64,000 nt of DNA from Psychrobacter sp. JB385 (GTDB lineage Bacteria > Pseudomonadota > Gammaproteobacteria > Pseudomonadales > Moraxellaceae), in assembly GCF_900163785.1 (NCBI RefSeq), contig NZ_FUKN01000014.1, positions 372,001 through 436,000 on the forward strand. The letters run 5' to 3'. Both the position numbers and the translations under genes were made by a program. Positions 7,964 to 15,818 of the stretch are shown one piece after another (the first letter of the stretch is position 1; the number at the start of each line of letters is the position of its first letter). The notes beneath the pieces were generated by a model that did not search any database, had not been told where the DNA came from, and saw only the letters and a list, made by a program, of their open reading frames with translations.

Positions 7964-9154
7964 TTAATCAATCACCTTCATTTGCTTGGCGACTTTGATA
8001 AAGGCGGCGATACACTGGTCGAGCTGCTCGCGAGTATGGGCAGCAGAGAGCTGGACACGAATGCGAGCTTCATTTTTGGGTACGACAGGGTAGAAGAAGC
8101 CAATCACATAAATGCCTTCTTCAAGCAGTGCGTCTGCCATTTGTTGCGAGACATTGGCATCATAGAGCATCACTGCACAAATGGCTGATTCGGTGGGCTT
8201 GATATCGAAGCCTGCCTCTTGCATTTGCTTCACAAAATAGGCGGTGTTTTCATGCAGCTTGTCTTGTAGGGTATTGTCTTGTGACAGCATCTCAAACGCT
8301 TTTACCCCAGCGGCAGCCACCATAGGAGGAATGGAGTTTGAAAACAGATATGGGCGTGAGCGTTGACGGAGCATCTCAATGATTTCTTTTTTACCTGTTG
8401 TAAAGCCGCCAATCGCACCGCCAAATGCCTTGCCCAAAGTACCCGTGATCAACTCAACATCACCGCGCAGATCAAACAATTCAGTCACGCCGCCACCAGT
8501 GCGACCGACGACACCTGCTGAATGCGACTCATCAATCATCACCATGGCATCATATTTTTGTGCGAGCGCATAGATCTCATCCATTGGCGCCACATTGCCA
8601 TCCATCGAAAACACACCATCGGTCACAATCAAACGAAAACGCTGTGCTTGCGCCGCTTGCAGTTGCGTCTCTAAATCTTGCATATCCGCATTGGCATAGC
8701 GATAACGCGCCGCTTTACAAAGGCGCACACCATCGATGATTGAAGCATGGTTTAACGAATCAGAAATAATAGCATCTTCGCTGGTCAAGAGTGGCTCAAA
8801 GGCACCGCCATTGGCATCGAAACAAGCGGCATACAAAATCGTGTCTTCGGTATTAAAAAACTTAGAGATCGACGCTTCTAACTGCTTATGCAAGTCTTGC
8901 GTACCACAAATAAAACGTACCGATGACATGCCATAACCTGAGTTTTCAATGGCTTCTATAGCCGCATTTTTAATCTCAGGATGGTCAGACAATCCAAGAT
9001 AGTTGTTGGCACAGAAGTTCAGCATCTCACGGCCATCCGTGATTTTAATCATGGCATTTTGCGGAGAGGTGATGATGCGCTCATTTTTATATAGTCCTGC
9101 CGCGCGTATATCGCTGATTTCTTGTTGTAGATGTTTTTGAAAAGCTTGGTACAT
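7964..9154 (-). CDS. kbl: Glycine C-acetyltransferase (2-amino-3-ketobutyrate CoA ligase)
   Basis: 396 residues, a PLP enzyme of the alpha-oxoamine synthase family. It splits 2-amino-3-ketobutyrate with CoA into glycine and acetyl-CoA. Visible landmarks are NYLGLSDHP, SVRFICGTQ, VMIDESHSAG (the PLP-binding Asp and His) and TGTLGKAFGGA, whose lysine holds PLP. The N-terminus is typical for KBL rather than for BioF or HemA, and the tdh neighbour settles the function. It is the first gene of the kbl-tdh operon. The start ATG is at 9154, preceded by an AAGGA-type ribosome site. Confidence 0.96.
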   Translation of the reverse strand: MYQAFQKHLQQEISDIRAAGLYKNERIITSPQNAMIKITDGREMLNFCANNYLGLSDHPEIKNAAIEAIENSGYGMSSVRFICGTQDLHKQLEASISKFFNTEDTILYAACFDANGGAFEPLLTSEDAIISDSLNHASIIDGVRLCKAARYRYANADMQDLETQLQAAQAQRFRLIVTDGVFSMDGNVAPMDEIYALAQKYDAMVMIDESHSAGVVGRTGGGVTELFDLRGDVELITGTLGKAFGGAIGGFTTGKKEIIEMLRQRSRPYLFSNSIPPMVAAAGVKAFEMLSQDNTLQDKLHENTAYFVKQMQEAGFDIKPTESAICAVMLYDANVSQQMADALLEEGIYVIGFFYPVVPKNEARIRVQLSAAHTREQLDQCIAAFIKVAKQMKVID

Positions 9155-9366
9155 ACATATTCCTTGTTACTATTATTAGAGTCTGCATGAGTGTGGGTGT
9201 TAGCAATGCAGATATTAGGACTACTAATAGGATCAATCATTAAAGCCGCCCATCATCCCAGCCTTTAGTAAGGCCAATGATATGAAGTGAACAATGATGC
9301 TATCTGTCATCCGTAAGTGCTGATTTTATCATTAGCCCGTCGCAATAAGTAGCCCAAGTAGCAATC

Positions 9367-9435
9367 CTATGTTGAGTAACAGTCGTTCTGCATGGCTGAG
9401 GATGCTTTTTGCTCATCTTTTTTAGAATCAACCAT
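9367..9435 (-). CDS. Possible 22-residue peptide, unknown
   Basis: A short frame beginning MVDSKKDEQK and ending DCYST lies in the gap between kbl and the lipoprotein genes. Its only support is a good ribosome-binding site (CAGGAG about eight bases before ATG). The sequence is hydrophilic with no recognisable motif. It starts 29 bases downstream of the amidase relic, so it could equally be debris. It is a weak call. Confidence 0.25.
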   Translation of the reverse strand: MVDSKKDEQKASSAMQNDCYST

Positions 9436-9464
9436 GACTTATATCTCCTGATACTCTGTACTAC

Positions 9465-9509
9465 TTAATAAAAATCATCTTTGCCAGCATACTGCATATT
9501 TAGCGCCTG
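9465..9509 (-). pseudogene. Relic of an amidase C-terminus (duplicate of the gene at 10850)
   Basis: The minus strand reads QALNMQYAGKDDFY and a stop. The intact amidase at 10850-11734 ends QALNMKYAGRDDFY and a stop. The 14-residue match stops abruptly at a hairpin terminator (9511-9540), so this is a decayed remnant of a second copy rather than a gene. It points to an old tandem duplication followed by deletion, or to a recombination event, in this gap. Confidence 0.7.
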
Positions 9510-9510
9510 T

Positions 9511-9540
9511 AAAAAAGGCGAGTCTATGCTCACCTTTTTT
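9511..9540 (-). terminator. Terminator downstream of the lipoprotein gene at 9559
   Basis: An AAAAAAGGCGAG / CTCACCTTTTTT hairpin with a T-run on both strands. It is 18 bases after the stop of the 163-residue lipoprotein gene, and the amidase relic abuts it. Confidence 0.7.
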
Positions 9541-9558
9541 GCGATTGGAGTTTGAGTA

Positions 9559-10050
9559 CTATTTTATACATTCCGTATTGCTGTTTAAACTCACCTTTTT
9601 GAGCAGTTCAAACTTGTTTGTGTCCGCCTGTTGCTTATATTCTTGAGAGCGTAGATAGCCTATGGTTTTCGTATAAAAACTCACTTGCGTTTGACGCTCA
9701 TCAATCTCAGAAAACACGGTATATTCTGTAACATTAGCACCTTCTACAATACCCAATTTCGCTGATTTGTTCTGTCTATCTAGACTTGACGACACGCTGA
9801 CATCAGGTGTGGTATTGGTGATGGTGACGGGCGTACCGTTTGTATAAACAGTGACAGGATAGCTGACGCCACGTCTGGTTGCGCATCTTAAGTAGTAGTC
9901 TTTTGCGTTGGCATAGGCATCTACATAATTGATAGGTAATTGAACCACGTGCGGTGTGGTTTTTTCTAGCTTATCCAAGCTGCTGGTCGTCGCACAGCCA
10001 ACGACGGAAAGTGACAAGGCAAATAGAGACAGTATGGCAACTTTATTCAT
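9559..10050 (-). CDS. Predicted lipoprotein, unknown function
   Basis: 163 residues. The N-terminus MNKVAILSLFALSLSVVGC is a lipoprotein signal with the lipobox VVGC, so the mature protein is anchored to a membrane through Cys19. The rest has no motif I recognise; it is rich in Thr, Val and polar residues and looks beta-rich. Cysteines near residues 51 and 161 could form a disulphide. It is the last gene of a run on the minus strand (amidase, 209-codon lipoprotein frame, this gene), 38 bases after the previous stop. A shared envelope role is possible. Function is not assigned. Confidence 0.8.
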   Translation of the reverse strand: MNKVAILSLFALSLSVVGCATTSSLDKLEKTTPHVVQLPINYVDAYANAKDYYLRCATRRGVSYPVTVYTNGTPVTITNTTPDVSVSSSLDRQNKSAKLGIVEGANVTEYTVFSEIDERQTQVSFYTKTIGYLRSQEYKQQADTNKFELLKKVSLNSNTECIK

Positions 10051-10088
10051 GGTGCAAGATCCAAGTACGGTAAATGACAGAGGTTGAG

Positions 10089-10691
10089 TTAATCGATTTT
10101 TTGACTAATGATTTTGTCTTTTAGGACAATCGAATCTCTGTCCATTCTAGAAAACCGATCATCTTGATCGTAGGTATAAATCGCGATACTGCGGTTGCCT
10201 TTGCTACCCTCAAATACAGCGATATAATTGGTATCGGCTTGATAGTTAATTTTAGGCAGAGTGATGCTACTGTCGTTCCAAATATTAATCTGTCCCAGTT
10301 CGACCACATGTTCGCCTGCTGGGATTTTAACGGCAGCTGTTGCCATTTTTGCCGCATGGAGATACCATCCAGAGTTGCCGAAAAATGAGTTAGAAAACTT
10401 TTTCACTGGCACACCATCAACCGCGTATATGCCATAGGGGTTGGGGGCTTGGGCGCTGGCCATGCGATAGTCTCTGACGACTTGCAAATTGGTAAAAGTT
10501 GCATACTTCGTGTTCTGGTCTTTTATGAGCTGATTTGAATAGGCGTCGATTTTTTGAGCGTCAGACAAGCCGCTAACATCAAGTTTGGTACTGGTTGCTG
10601 CTGAATTTGAGGTGGCGGTGCTATTCATCGTAGTGCAGGCACTAAGTAAAGCAGTTGATACCGCAATACTAAATAGATATTTTCTTTGCAT
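10089..10691 (-). CDS. Predicted lipoprotein, unknown function
   Basis: About 200 residues from the ATG at 10691, which has an AGAGAAA ribosome site. The frame extends nine codons further to a GTG at 10718, but the ATG gives a proper signal peptide: MQRKYLFSIAVSTALLSAC, lipobox LSAC. A Ser/Thr/Ala-rich linker follows. The later part, with VKIPAGEHVVELGQIN and NYIAVFEGSKGNRS, looks like a compact beta domain. I do not recognise the family with certainty; phrases such as IPAGEHVVEL occur in small envelope lipoproteins. The next lipoprotein gene lies 38 bases downstream. Confidence 0.78.
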   Translation of the reverse strand: MQRKYLFSIAVSTALLSACTTMNSTATSNSAATSTKLDVSGLSDAQKIDAYSNQLIKDQNTKYATFTNLQVVRDYRMASAQAPNPYGIYAVDGVPVKKFSNSFFGNSGWYLHAAKMATAAVKIPAGEHVVELGQINIWNDSSITLPKINYQADTNYIAVFEGSKGNRSIAIYTYDQDDRFSRMDRDSIVLKDKIISQKID

Positions 10692-10765
10692 AGTTTCTCT
10701 TATATATAGAGTAGACACTTTGTCTTTTTTCGATCTTATAAATGATCATTAAGGCAGGGCAATGA

Positions 10766-10789
10766 CTGATAAAAAGGACTTTTTATCAG
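10766..10789 (-). terminator. Terminator-like A/T hairpin after the amidase gene
   Basis: CTGATAAAAAG is followed after two bases by its exact complement CTTTTTATCAG, 61 bases after the amidase stop. The hairpin is A/T-rich and the T-run is inside the stem, so its strength is uncertain. Confidence 0.45.
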
Positions 10790-10849
10790 GTCGACATTAG
10801 TATAGTTTATATTGATAATTTTGGTCTATCTAATTTTTTTTAAAACCTT

Positions 10850-11734
10850 TTAATAAAAATCATCCCGACCAGCATATTTCATATTGAGCGCCTGCAATAT
10901 CGCATAGGTTTCGCTATCCATCACACCTGTGGGTTGCTGCGGTCTAAAATGCAATTGAAACGCATAAATGACATCACGGCTGGGTTTGTCCCACTCATCG
11001 CTATTATTGATTTGATAGCCGTATTTGCGAAAGGCTTGCTTGATTTCCTGCACGCTTGGCGCGACCAAGGTACGCCGACTCATAATTTCTTGCTTGTCCG
11101 CTTCATCATACCAAGCGCCAATGCCATACTCTTTATACAGTCGCTCCCACGGGAATTTTGCCCCAGGGTCTATCTTGCGCGAGGGTGCCATGTCCGCATG
11201 ACCGATGATATTTTTGGGTGAGATGTCATAGCGCGTGGCGATATCTTGCACCAGTTCTGCGACTTTCTTAATTTGTAACTCGCTAAATTCGACATAATGC
11301 TCATAAGGATGATAGTCGAGCGTACTGTTTTTTAGCGCGTCTCGATATTCGGGTTTAATGCCTGCGTTGACGATTTCGATGCCGATGGAGGTGTCATTTA
11401 ATATCGTCCGACCTGAAAATCCGCCATCACCTGCATGCCAAGCGCGTTCAGATTCTGGTACGAGGTTATAGATTTTATCGTCGTCTTTGTCCAAGATTAA
11501 GTAATGGGCGCTTACATTGCCCGTGGTCAATGTTTTGATTGAGCGCTCGTTGTCTGAGACCGTATAATGTAGGACGATGGTTTTGATACGCTGGCTTTTG
11601 CCTGTCGATTGATAAGTGTCACTATCGACGCTATAGTGTTTGGTCGTTGCTACGTGCGGGGTAGTGGTCGCACAAGCCACCAAGGAGAGTGCTAATCCAC
11701 AGGCTAATGCCGTCGATATAATATTTTTTACCAT
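10850..11734 (-). CDS. N-acetylmuramoyl-L-alanine amidase, AmiD-like lipoprotein
   Basis: 294 residues. A lipoprotein signal (lipobox SLVAC, Cys about 22) is followed by an Amidase_2 domain (about 45-200): IKTIVLHYTVSDNE with the first zinc His, WHAGDGGF, TSIGIEIVNAG, and IIGHADMAPSRKIDPG with the second His and the Asp ligand region. A peptidoglycan-binding type 1 domain follows (about 215-290: IKQAFRKYGYQINNS...VIYAFQLHFRP...ETYAILQAL). This domain order is that of the outer-membrane amidase AmiD, which cleaves the amide between muramic acid and the stem peptide during wall recycling. A relic of a second copy lies at 9465-9509. Confidence 0.88.
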   Translation of the reverse strand: MVKNIISTALACGLALSLVACATTTPHVATTKHYSVDSDTYQSTGKSQRIKTIVLHYTVSDNERSIKTLTTGNVSAHYLILDKDDDKIYNLVPESERAWHAGDGGFSGRTILNDTSIGIEIVNAGIKPEYRDALKNSTLDYHPYEHYVEFSELQIKKVAELVQDIATRYDISPKNIIGHADMAPSRKIDPGAKFPWERLYKEYGIGAWYDEADKQEIMSRRTLVAPSVQEIKQAFRKYGYQINNSDEWDKPSRDVIYAFQLHFRPQQPTGVMDSETYAILQALNMKYAGRDDFY

Positions 11735-11766
11735 GAGACTCTCTAGATTATAAAAAAGTTAAATAC

Positions 11767-11793
11767 AAAAAAGGTGAACTAAAAAGTTCACCT
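11767..11793 (-). terminator. Terminator of the hicAB operon
   Basis: AGGTGAACT, a four-base loop and AGTTCACCT, followed on the minus strand by a T-run. It is about 49 bases after the stop of the 83-residue gene. Confidence 0.75.
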
Positions 11794-11841
11794 CTCTTTT
11801 ATAAAATAAGAATTTTGAATTTCTTGTTCATTAAAGATATC

Positions 11842-12093
11842 CTAATCTGTTAGACAGCTAGCATCAACAGCATTTTCAGTATTTTCATCTACTTTTATTA
11901 GGTTTATAGCATTAAATTCAATTATTAATCCTTGAGTAGATTTATCTTCAGTATTAGATTTTATTTGTCCACCTGTTATATCTGGAATAATTACTGCTAA
12001 ATAGTGACCCTCTGTGATCTCTTCATTTTTTAAGATAAGTTCTGTCAACTCAGTCATTGTATATACAGCTTCAATATTTTTATCTTTAGTCAT
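11842..12093 (-). CDS. Small acidic protein, third gene of the hicAB operon, unknown
   Basis: 83 residues, acidic, no signal peptide or membrane segment. It starts 14 bases after the hicB stop and has a GAGGT ribosome site, so it is co-transcribed. The core EAVYTMTELTELILKNEEITEGHYLAVIIPDITGG shows a helix-strand pattern but matches no family I know. Being A+T-rich like hicAB, it probably arrived with it. A third gene is not standard in hicAB modules; it could be an accessory to the antitoxin or a cargo gene. Confidence 0.7.
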   Translation of the reverse strand: MTKDKNIEAVYTMTELTELILKNEEITEGHYLAVIIPDITGGQIKSNTEDKSTQGLIIEFNAINLIKVDENTENAVDASCLTD

Positions 12094-12107
12094 AAGTTTT
12101 ACCTCTA

Positions 12108-12605
12108 TTACTGTACAGCTTGGGAAACAGTAAATGTTTTAGGCTCAATTGAGTATTCATAATCAAAATCAATCTCAGAGCCTACTGTAGAATAATTTTT
12201 GGGATGAGTAAATTGTTTAATAAACGCTTCTTTATCGACAAAAACGAAACTATCTTTAAGCGTTTTCTCATCGAAATATTCTGTTATACATTTAGAGATG
12301 AAGCTATTTAAAGTAATACCTAGTATATTAGATTCATGAATACTTTTACGATGCATGGCTTCGGACATGCGAACATTAAAAGTACCACTACAAGGTCTAT
12401 CAGGAGACTTACCTTCTTCTATACACATCTCCAGATATTCATCAACTGCTGATTCAAATGAGAGTTTTAATTCTTCTAGTGTCTCACCATCATACATAAT
12501 AAGGTCTTGAATCATTTGAACCTTACCAAATAGACACATATCTTCCGTACTGAGATCTATAGAGCCAGTATAGCCTTTATAAGAAAAATGTTGTTTATTA
12601 CTCAT
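12108..12605 (-). CDS. hicB: HicB-family antitoxin
   Basis: 165 residues. The N-terminal half is a degenerate RNase H-like HicB fold (YKGYTGSIDLSTEDMCLFGKV...YDGETLEELKLSFESAVDEYL). Residues about 88-125 form a ribbon-helix-helix DNA-binding segment (GTFNVRMSEAMHRKSI...GITLNSFISKCI). HicB binds and neutralises HicA and represses its own promoter through this segment. Its start overlaps the end of hicA by eight bases, the usual toxin-first order. A perfect palindrome upstream of hicA (12930-12947) is a candidate binding site. Confidence 0.88.
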   Translation of the reverse strand: MSNKQHFSYKGYTGSIDLSTEDMCLFGKVQMIQDLIMYDGETLEELKLSFESAVDEYLEMCIEEGKSPDRPCSGTFNVRMSEAMHRKSIHESNILGITLNSFISKCITEYFDEKTLKDSFVFVDKEAFIKQFTHPKNYSTVGSEIDFDYEYSIEPKTFTVSQAVQ

Positions 12606-12861
12606 CTTCTAGCCAGACCTTATTGTCGTTAAAATGTTGAATAACTTCACGTATATAACATCTCTTCATCACTTTCTCAGGATGAGGTTCATGAAAAAGC
12701 ATAGATAGACTTGTACTTTTATTTATAAACTTTCTTCCAGAGCCACCTTTAGCGTTGGATACTAAGTAGCCATGTAAGGACATTATTTTGACAAACTCAT
12801 TCCATGTAAAGTCAGAAGGAACAGTTTTGAATCTTTTAACTAGTTTTTCTGACTTAGACAT
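12598..12861 (-). CDS. hicA: HicA-family mRNA interferase toxin
   Basis: 87 residues from the ATG at 12861, which has an AGG-type ribosome site; the frame extends to a start at 12891 that would add ten unlikely residues. HicA toxins cleave mRNA through a double-stranded RNA-binding-like fold. Seen here are the N-terminal helix SDFTWNEFVKIMSLHGYL, the loop GGSGRKF, and the C-terminal FHEPHPEKVMK with the helix YIREVIQHF. In classical HicA the loop carries a catalytic His (GSH); here it is GSG, as in the variant group where the conserved HxPHP-like motif is retained. It is the first gene of the operon. Confidence 0.86.
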   Translation of the reverse strand: MSKSEKLVKRFKTVPSDFTWNEFVKIMSLHGYLVSNAKGGSGRKFINKSTSLSMLFHEPHPEKVMKRCYIREVIQHFNDNKVWLEDE

Positions 12862-12886
12862 ATAGTACCTAATAGGGCATGTTAGT

Positions 12887-12947
12887 TGCAACTACTTTGT
12901 AGTTGCATATTTATTATTGACGTCATGAACACAACATGTTGTGTTTT
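12887..12947 (-). promoter_or_regulatory. hicA operator/promoter region with two inverted repeats
   Basis: Two dyads precede hicA. AACACAACATGTTGTGTT at 12930-12947 is a perfect 18-base palindrome. TGCAACTAC, a three-base loop and GTAGTTGCA (12887-12907) form the second, 25 bases before the ATG. A further half site CACAACAT is at 12961-12968. The arrangement fits autorepression by the ribbon-helix-helix part of HicB. The exact promoter boxes are not clear. Confidence 0.6.
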
Positions 12948-13060
12948 TTTATATATGAAGCACAACATAATGAATCTTTATAGTAGTTTATAAAAGACAA
13001 ACATAAAATGCTAGATTGATTTTGCTAAGATACTATGCTAGAAAGCTAACGTCTGATTTA

Positions 13061-13804
13061 TCAGTATAAGTCCTGACGAACCTTTTTACTCAGCACCTTT
13101 TTCCAACTGTCTTCCAAACATTCAATCTCAAGCCATGGCTCAATCACCTCAGCGTCAAACTTCTCTTTTGAATTAGACAATTGCCAAAGTGTCTCTAGCG
13201 TAGCAAACGGATAGGGGCGTTCGACTAAGTACACAGGTAAGTCCGCGTTAACCATGCCATCACGCACCACTTGAAAATACCAGCCCGAGATACCTTGCTT
13301 ACTGACCCAAGATGCGATGTTTGGCACTTTGGTAAATTGTCCGATTTGGTCATTGATCTTGTAGCACGGACGGCGCGGTTGGACGATGCGCAGTTGCACG
13401 CTATCTTCACCACCTACTTTATCTTCACCATATTGAAAAACGTCGCCGATACAGACGGTAGCCTCGGTCATCTCAGGCAAGCCATTGACAGCTTCGGTCG
13501 TGAGGTTTTCGCCCAGTGTACCGACGTCTACCCTTAGACCAAACTCAGCGTTAATTTTGTCGTAAGTCGCAGGTGCTAGCTGATGCACCGCTTTTAATGG
13601 GCCGCCGTGATGCTTGCGATCGGCTTGCTCATCAGTGGTCAAACCCATAAAGTTGACGGCGACAGGGGCGTCAATTGGACGTTTATCAATGGCGCTCAAC
13701 TCTTCACGAGTGAAGGGCATGGCTTTGCCAGCGCGGACACATACTAAGTTGGCCACATGCATTGGTAATGTCAGTTTAAGGTTTGGGTTGTGGGCAGCAG
13801 ACAT
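13061..13804 (-). CDS. MOSC domain protein, YiiM-like
   Basis: 247 residues from the ATG at 13804 (AAGGA ribosome site; a TTG two codons upstream is less likely). The MOSC core is visible: VNFMGLTTDEQADRKHHGG, KAVHQ, LGENLTTEAVNGL and VCIGDVFQYG, then LRIVQPRRPCYKIND with the conserved cysteine. The C-terminal region GWYFQVVRDGMV is as in YiiM. MOSC proteins handle molybdenum-cofactor sulphur; YiiM itself has been linked to reduction of N-hydroxylated bases. The protein is cytoplasmic. It stands alone, with an A+T-rich gap separating it from hicAB. Confidence 0.9.
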   Translation of the reverse strand: MSAAHNPNLKLTLPMHVANLVCVRAGKAMPFTREELSAIDKRPIDAPVAVNFMGLTTDEQADRKHHGGPLKAVHQLAPATYDKINAEFGLRVDVGTLGENLTTEAVNGLPEMTEATVCIGDVFQYGEDKVGGEDSVQLRIVQPRRPCYKINDQIGQFTKVPNIASWVSKQGISGWYFQVVRDGMVNADLPVYLVERPYPFATLETLWQLSNSKEKFDAEVIEPWLEIECLEDSWKKVLSKKVRQDLY

Positions 13805-13937
13805 AAGCAATCCTTAGTGGTAGGTGAGCGCAGAACAGCGTTTGCGCAGTAATAGTGATAAGGATAATAGCAATCTATCCGACAATTATCTATTCTAATG
13901 GCTGATTATCATTGTAGATATGTCCAAATAACGGCAC

Positions 13938-13970
13938 AAAAAAAGACCAGAAACGGTCTCTGGTCTTTTT
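13938..13970 (-). terminator. Terminator of nadD-rsfS
   Basis: An AAAAAGACCAGA / TCTGGTCTTTTT hairpin with A- and T-tracts on both sides, 31 bases after the rsfS stop. It could act in both directions. Confidence 0.85.
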
Positions 13971-14000
13971 AAGGCAATAAGTATATCGAATTCGATATAC

Positions 14001-14414
14001 TTACTTGTTTTTGTTGCGACGGCCTGCGGTTTTCTTTTCACGCGGGGTTGCAACCAGCTCAGCCAACTGATCAGGTGATGACCATAGGCCTTCTAAGTCA
14101 TAGAACTCGCGGGCTTGTGGTGTCATCATGTGCACAACAACCGCACCCAAATCGATCAACGTCCAGTCAGAGTCGATACCGCCTTCACGGCCAAGTGGCA
14201 TAAAGCCAGATTTTTTGGCTTCAGCACCGACGCTATCGGCCATGGCGCGCACATGACGCTTCGACGTACCATCAGCGATGACGATGTGTTCCATCACGTC
14301 AGTCAAATCTGCTACATCCATTACAGTGATGTTTTTCGCTTTCATATCGTTCAGCGCACTGTCTACAAGGGTCAAACACTCTTTTATGCGTTCTTCAGTC
14401 ATGGTATTGGTCAT
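14001..14414 (-). CDS. rsfS: Ribosome silencing factor RsfS
   Basis: 137 residues. RsfS binds ribosomal protein L14 and blocks subunit joining when nutrients are short. Typical features are KAKNITVMDVADLTDVMEHIVIADGTSKRHVRAMAD, the EGGIDSDWTLIDLGAVVVHMMT core and REFYDLEGLW at the end. A basic tail (REKKTAGRRNKNK) follows the domain. It lies downstream of nadD on the same strand, the conserved nadD-rsfS pair. The ATG at 14414 is likely; a second ATG four codons on is possible. Confidence 0.95.
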   Translation of the reverse strand: MTNTMTEERIKECLTLVDSALNDMKAKNITVMDVADLTDVMEHIVIADGTSKRHVRAMADSVGAEAKKSGFMPLGREGGIDSDWTLIDLGAVVVHMMTPQAREFYDLEGLWSSPDQLAELVATPREKKTAGRRNKNK

Positions 14415-14543
14415 AAATTTTAATCTCTTGAATCGTAAATATGTAAAATAAAAGGTAAAGCATTAATAGGGATTGTCTAATTGACCATTTGTCGCCAGCC
14501 GTATGTACAGACAAATGGGCAAAATGACAAAGATAAGGCGATT

Positions 14544-15461
14544 TTAACGGAATTGAGCAGCAGAATATAGCTGATGGGCGATAATATAGTGATAAACAGC
14601 CGGATTTAGCCATTTAGGTAACGGATTGGTGGCAGTATGGCTCATGATATCATTTATTGGTGGTATAGAGGTCATTTGCCTGTCGGCTGCTTGCATTATA
14701 TTCAATCGATCTTGCACAGACTGTAGCTGCTCACGTATCTGAGTGCTCGACACGGCTGCAACAGGCCGCGCGTCTATATAAATATGGCCTTGAGGCGTGC
14801 TTTTCAAGCCAGTATTCGTCGCAAGCGCTTTAGTAATGGGCATGACTAGTTCTGTCGGTGTGCCAACAACCAGTGGTTGTAGCGGCGCGGGCAGTTTGGC
14901 TTGAATGGTGTTTGTGTTCGGCATATTGTCTGGGTCTGGCAGAATGTCATTATCCACATCATCTTTATCCGCACCATCTTTATCAAAGATGCGACTGACA
15001 TGACTGCGACTAAAGATCCAAAGATTGACATGATTCGTCAGCGCCAGCCCTTCTTTCCAATGTGGCAAGCTCAGCGCGCTGTCCATACCAATGATAAAGA
15101 TCAAACTGTCACGTGGATAGCGCTGTCTTAATGTACGCACACTATCGATGGTATAAACAGGCGGCGTTTGCCACAGCTCAAGCTCATCAATCTGAATAGG
15201 TGTCTTTTGGGTCGCCAGCTTTAACATTGCTAGACGATGGTGAGGGTCTGTGCTTTTTTGCTTAAATGGGGAACGTGAGTTTGGCAATAATGACACATGC
15301 AGGTCGCGCTGCTGCCCCTCCGCTATCGGTAACAAGCGCTCATACACGTACATGGCCATTTGTATATGACCTTGATGCACAGGATCGAACGAGCCGCCCA
15401 AGTAAGCACGAATGGCAGGCCTAGAGGTTTTATCATCGAGACTGTCAGTGGTATTTGGCAT
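14544..15461 (-). CDS. nadD: Nicotinate-nucleotide adenylyltransferase
   Basis: 305 residues from the ATG at 15461. The frame is open 40 codons further, but those residues are unlike the family. NadD transfers AMP from ATP to nicotinate mononucleotide in NAD synthesis. Seen are AYLGGSFDPVHQGHIQMA (nucleotidyltransferase HxGH), FIIGMDSALSLPHWKE, and VSSTQIREQL near the end (ISSTxIR motif). The usual length is about 210-220, so it is long. Much of the excess is a hydrophilic insert after the IFSRSH segment that is rich in Asp, Asn and Pro, and a C-terminal stretch ending in PKWLNPAVYHYI, the normal NadD tail. Confidence 0.92.
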   Translation of the reverse strand: MPNTTDSLDDKTSRPAIRAYLGGSFDPVHQGHIQMAMYVYERLLPIAEGQQRDLHVSLLPNSRSPFKQKSTDPHHRLAMLKLATQKTPIQIDELELWQTPPVYTIDSVRTLRQRYPRDSLIFIIGMDSALSLPHWKEGLALTNHVNLWIFSRSHVSRIFDKDGADKDDVDNDILPDPDNMPNTNTIQAKLPAPLQPLVVGTPTELVMPITKALATNTGLKSTPQGHIYIDARPVAAVSSTQIREQLQSVQDRLNIMQAADRQMTSIPPINDIMSHTATNPLPKWLNPAVYHYIIAHQLYSAAQFR

Positions 15462-15602
15462 AGTTTGGCACAGATATGGTTTATCGTAGATATGGTTTGG
15501 CACGGATAGGGAAGCAAAAAGGCGAAACAGAAAGTCGCTATTGTAAAGGGCGCAGCAGCATCTGTCATTAAAAGCCCTCAAAAGTCATCAAAAATGAACA
15601 AT

Positions 15603-15632
15603 AAAAAACCGACCATCATGACGACAGTCGGT
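15603..15632 (-). terminator. Possible terminator downstream of pta
   Basis: On the minus strand ACCGAC, a loop of about 13 bases, GTCGGT and a T-run. It lies some 190 bases after the pta stop and just before the nadD start region. Confidence 0.45.
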
Positions 15633-15818
15633 GATATAAGATCTGGTTTTTAATCAGCATAATAAAACTAAAAATAATACGATGTGGCTGAGATAGATTT
15701 TTCAAAGCTTCTGTCACACTTGCGAACAGCCAGTAAGAAAAATCCATTTCAGTAGTACAGTGTTACTTATGCATTACTCTTATTTATCATTGACCAGATA
15801 GCAATTAAGCTGTAGCGA

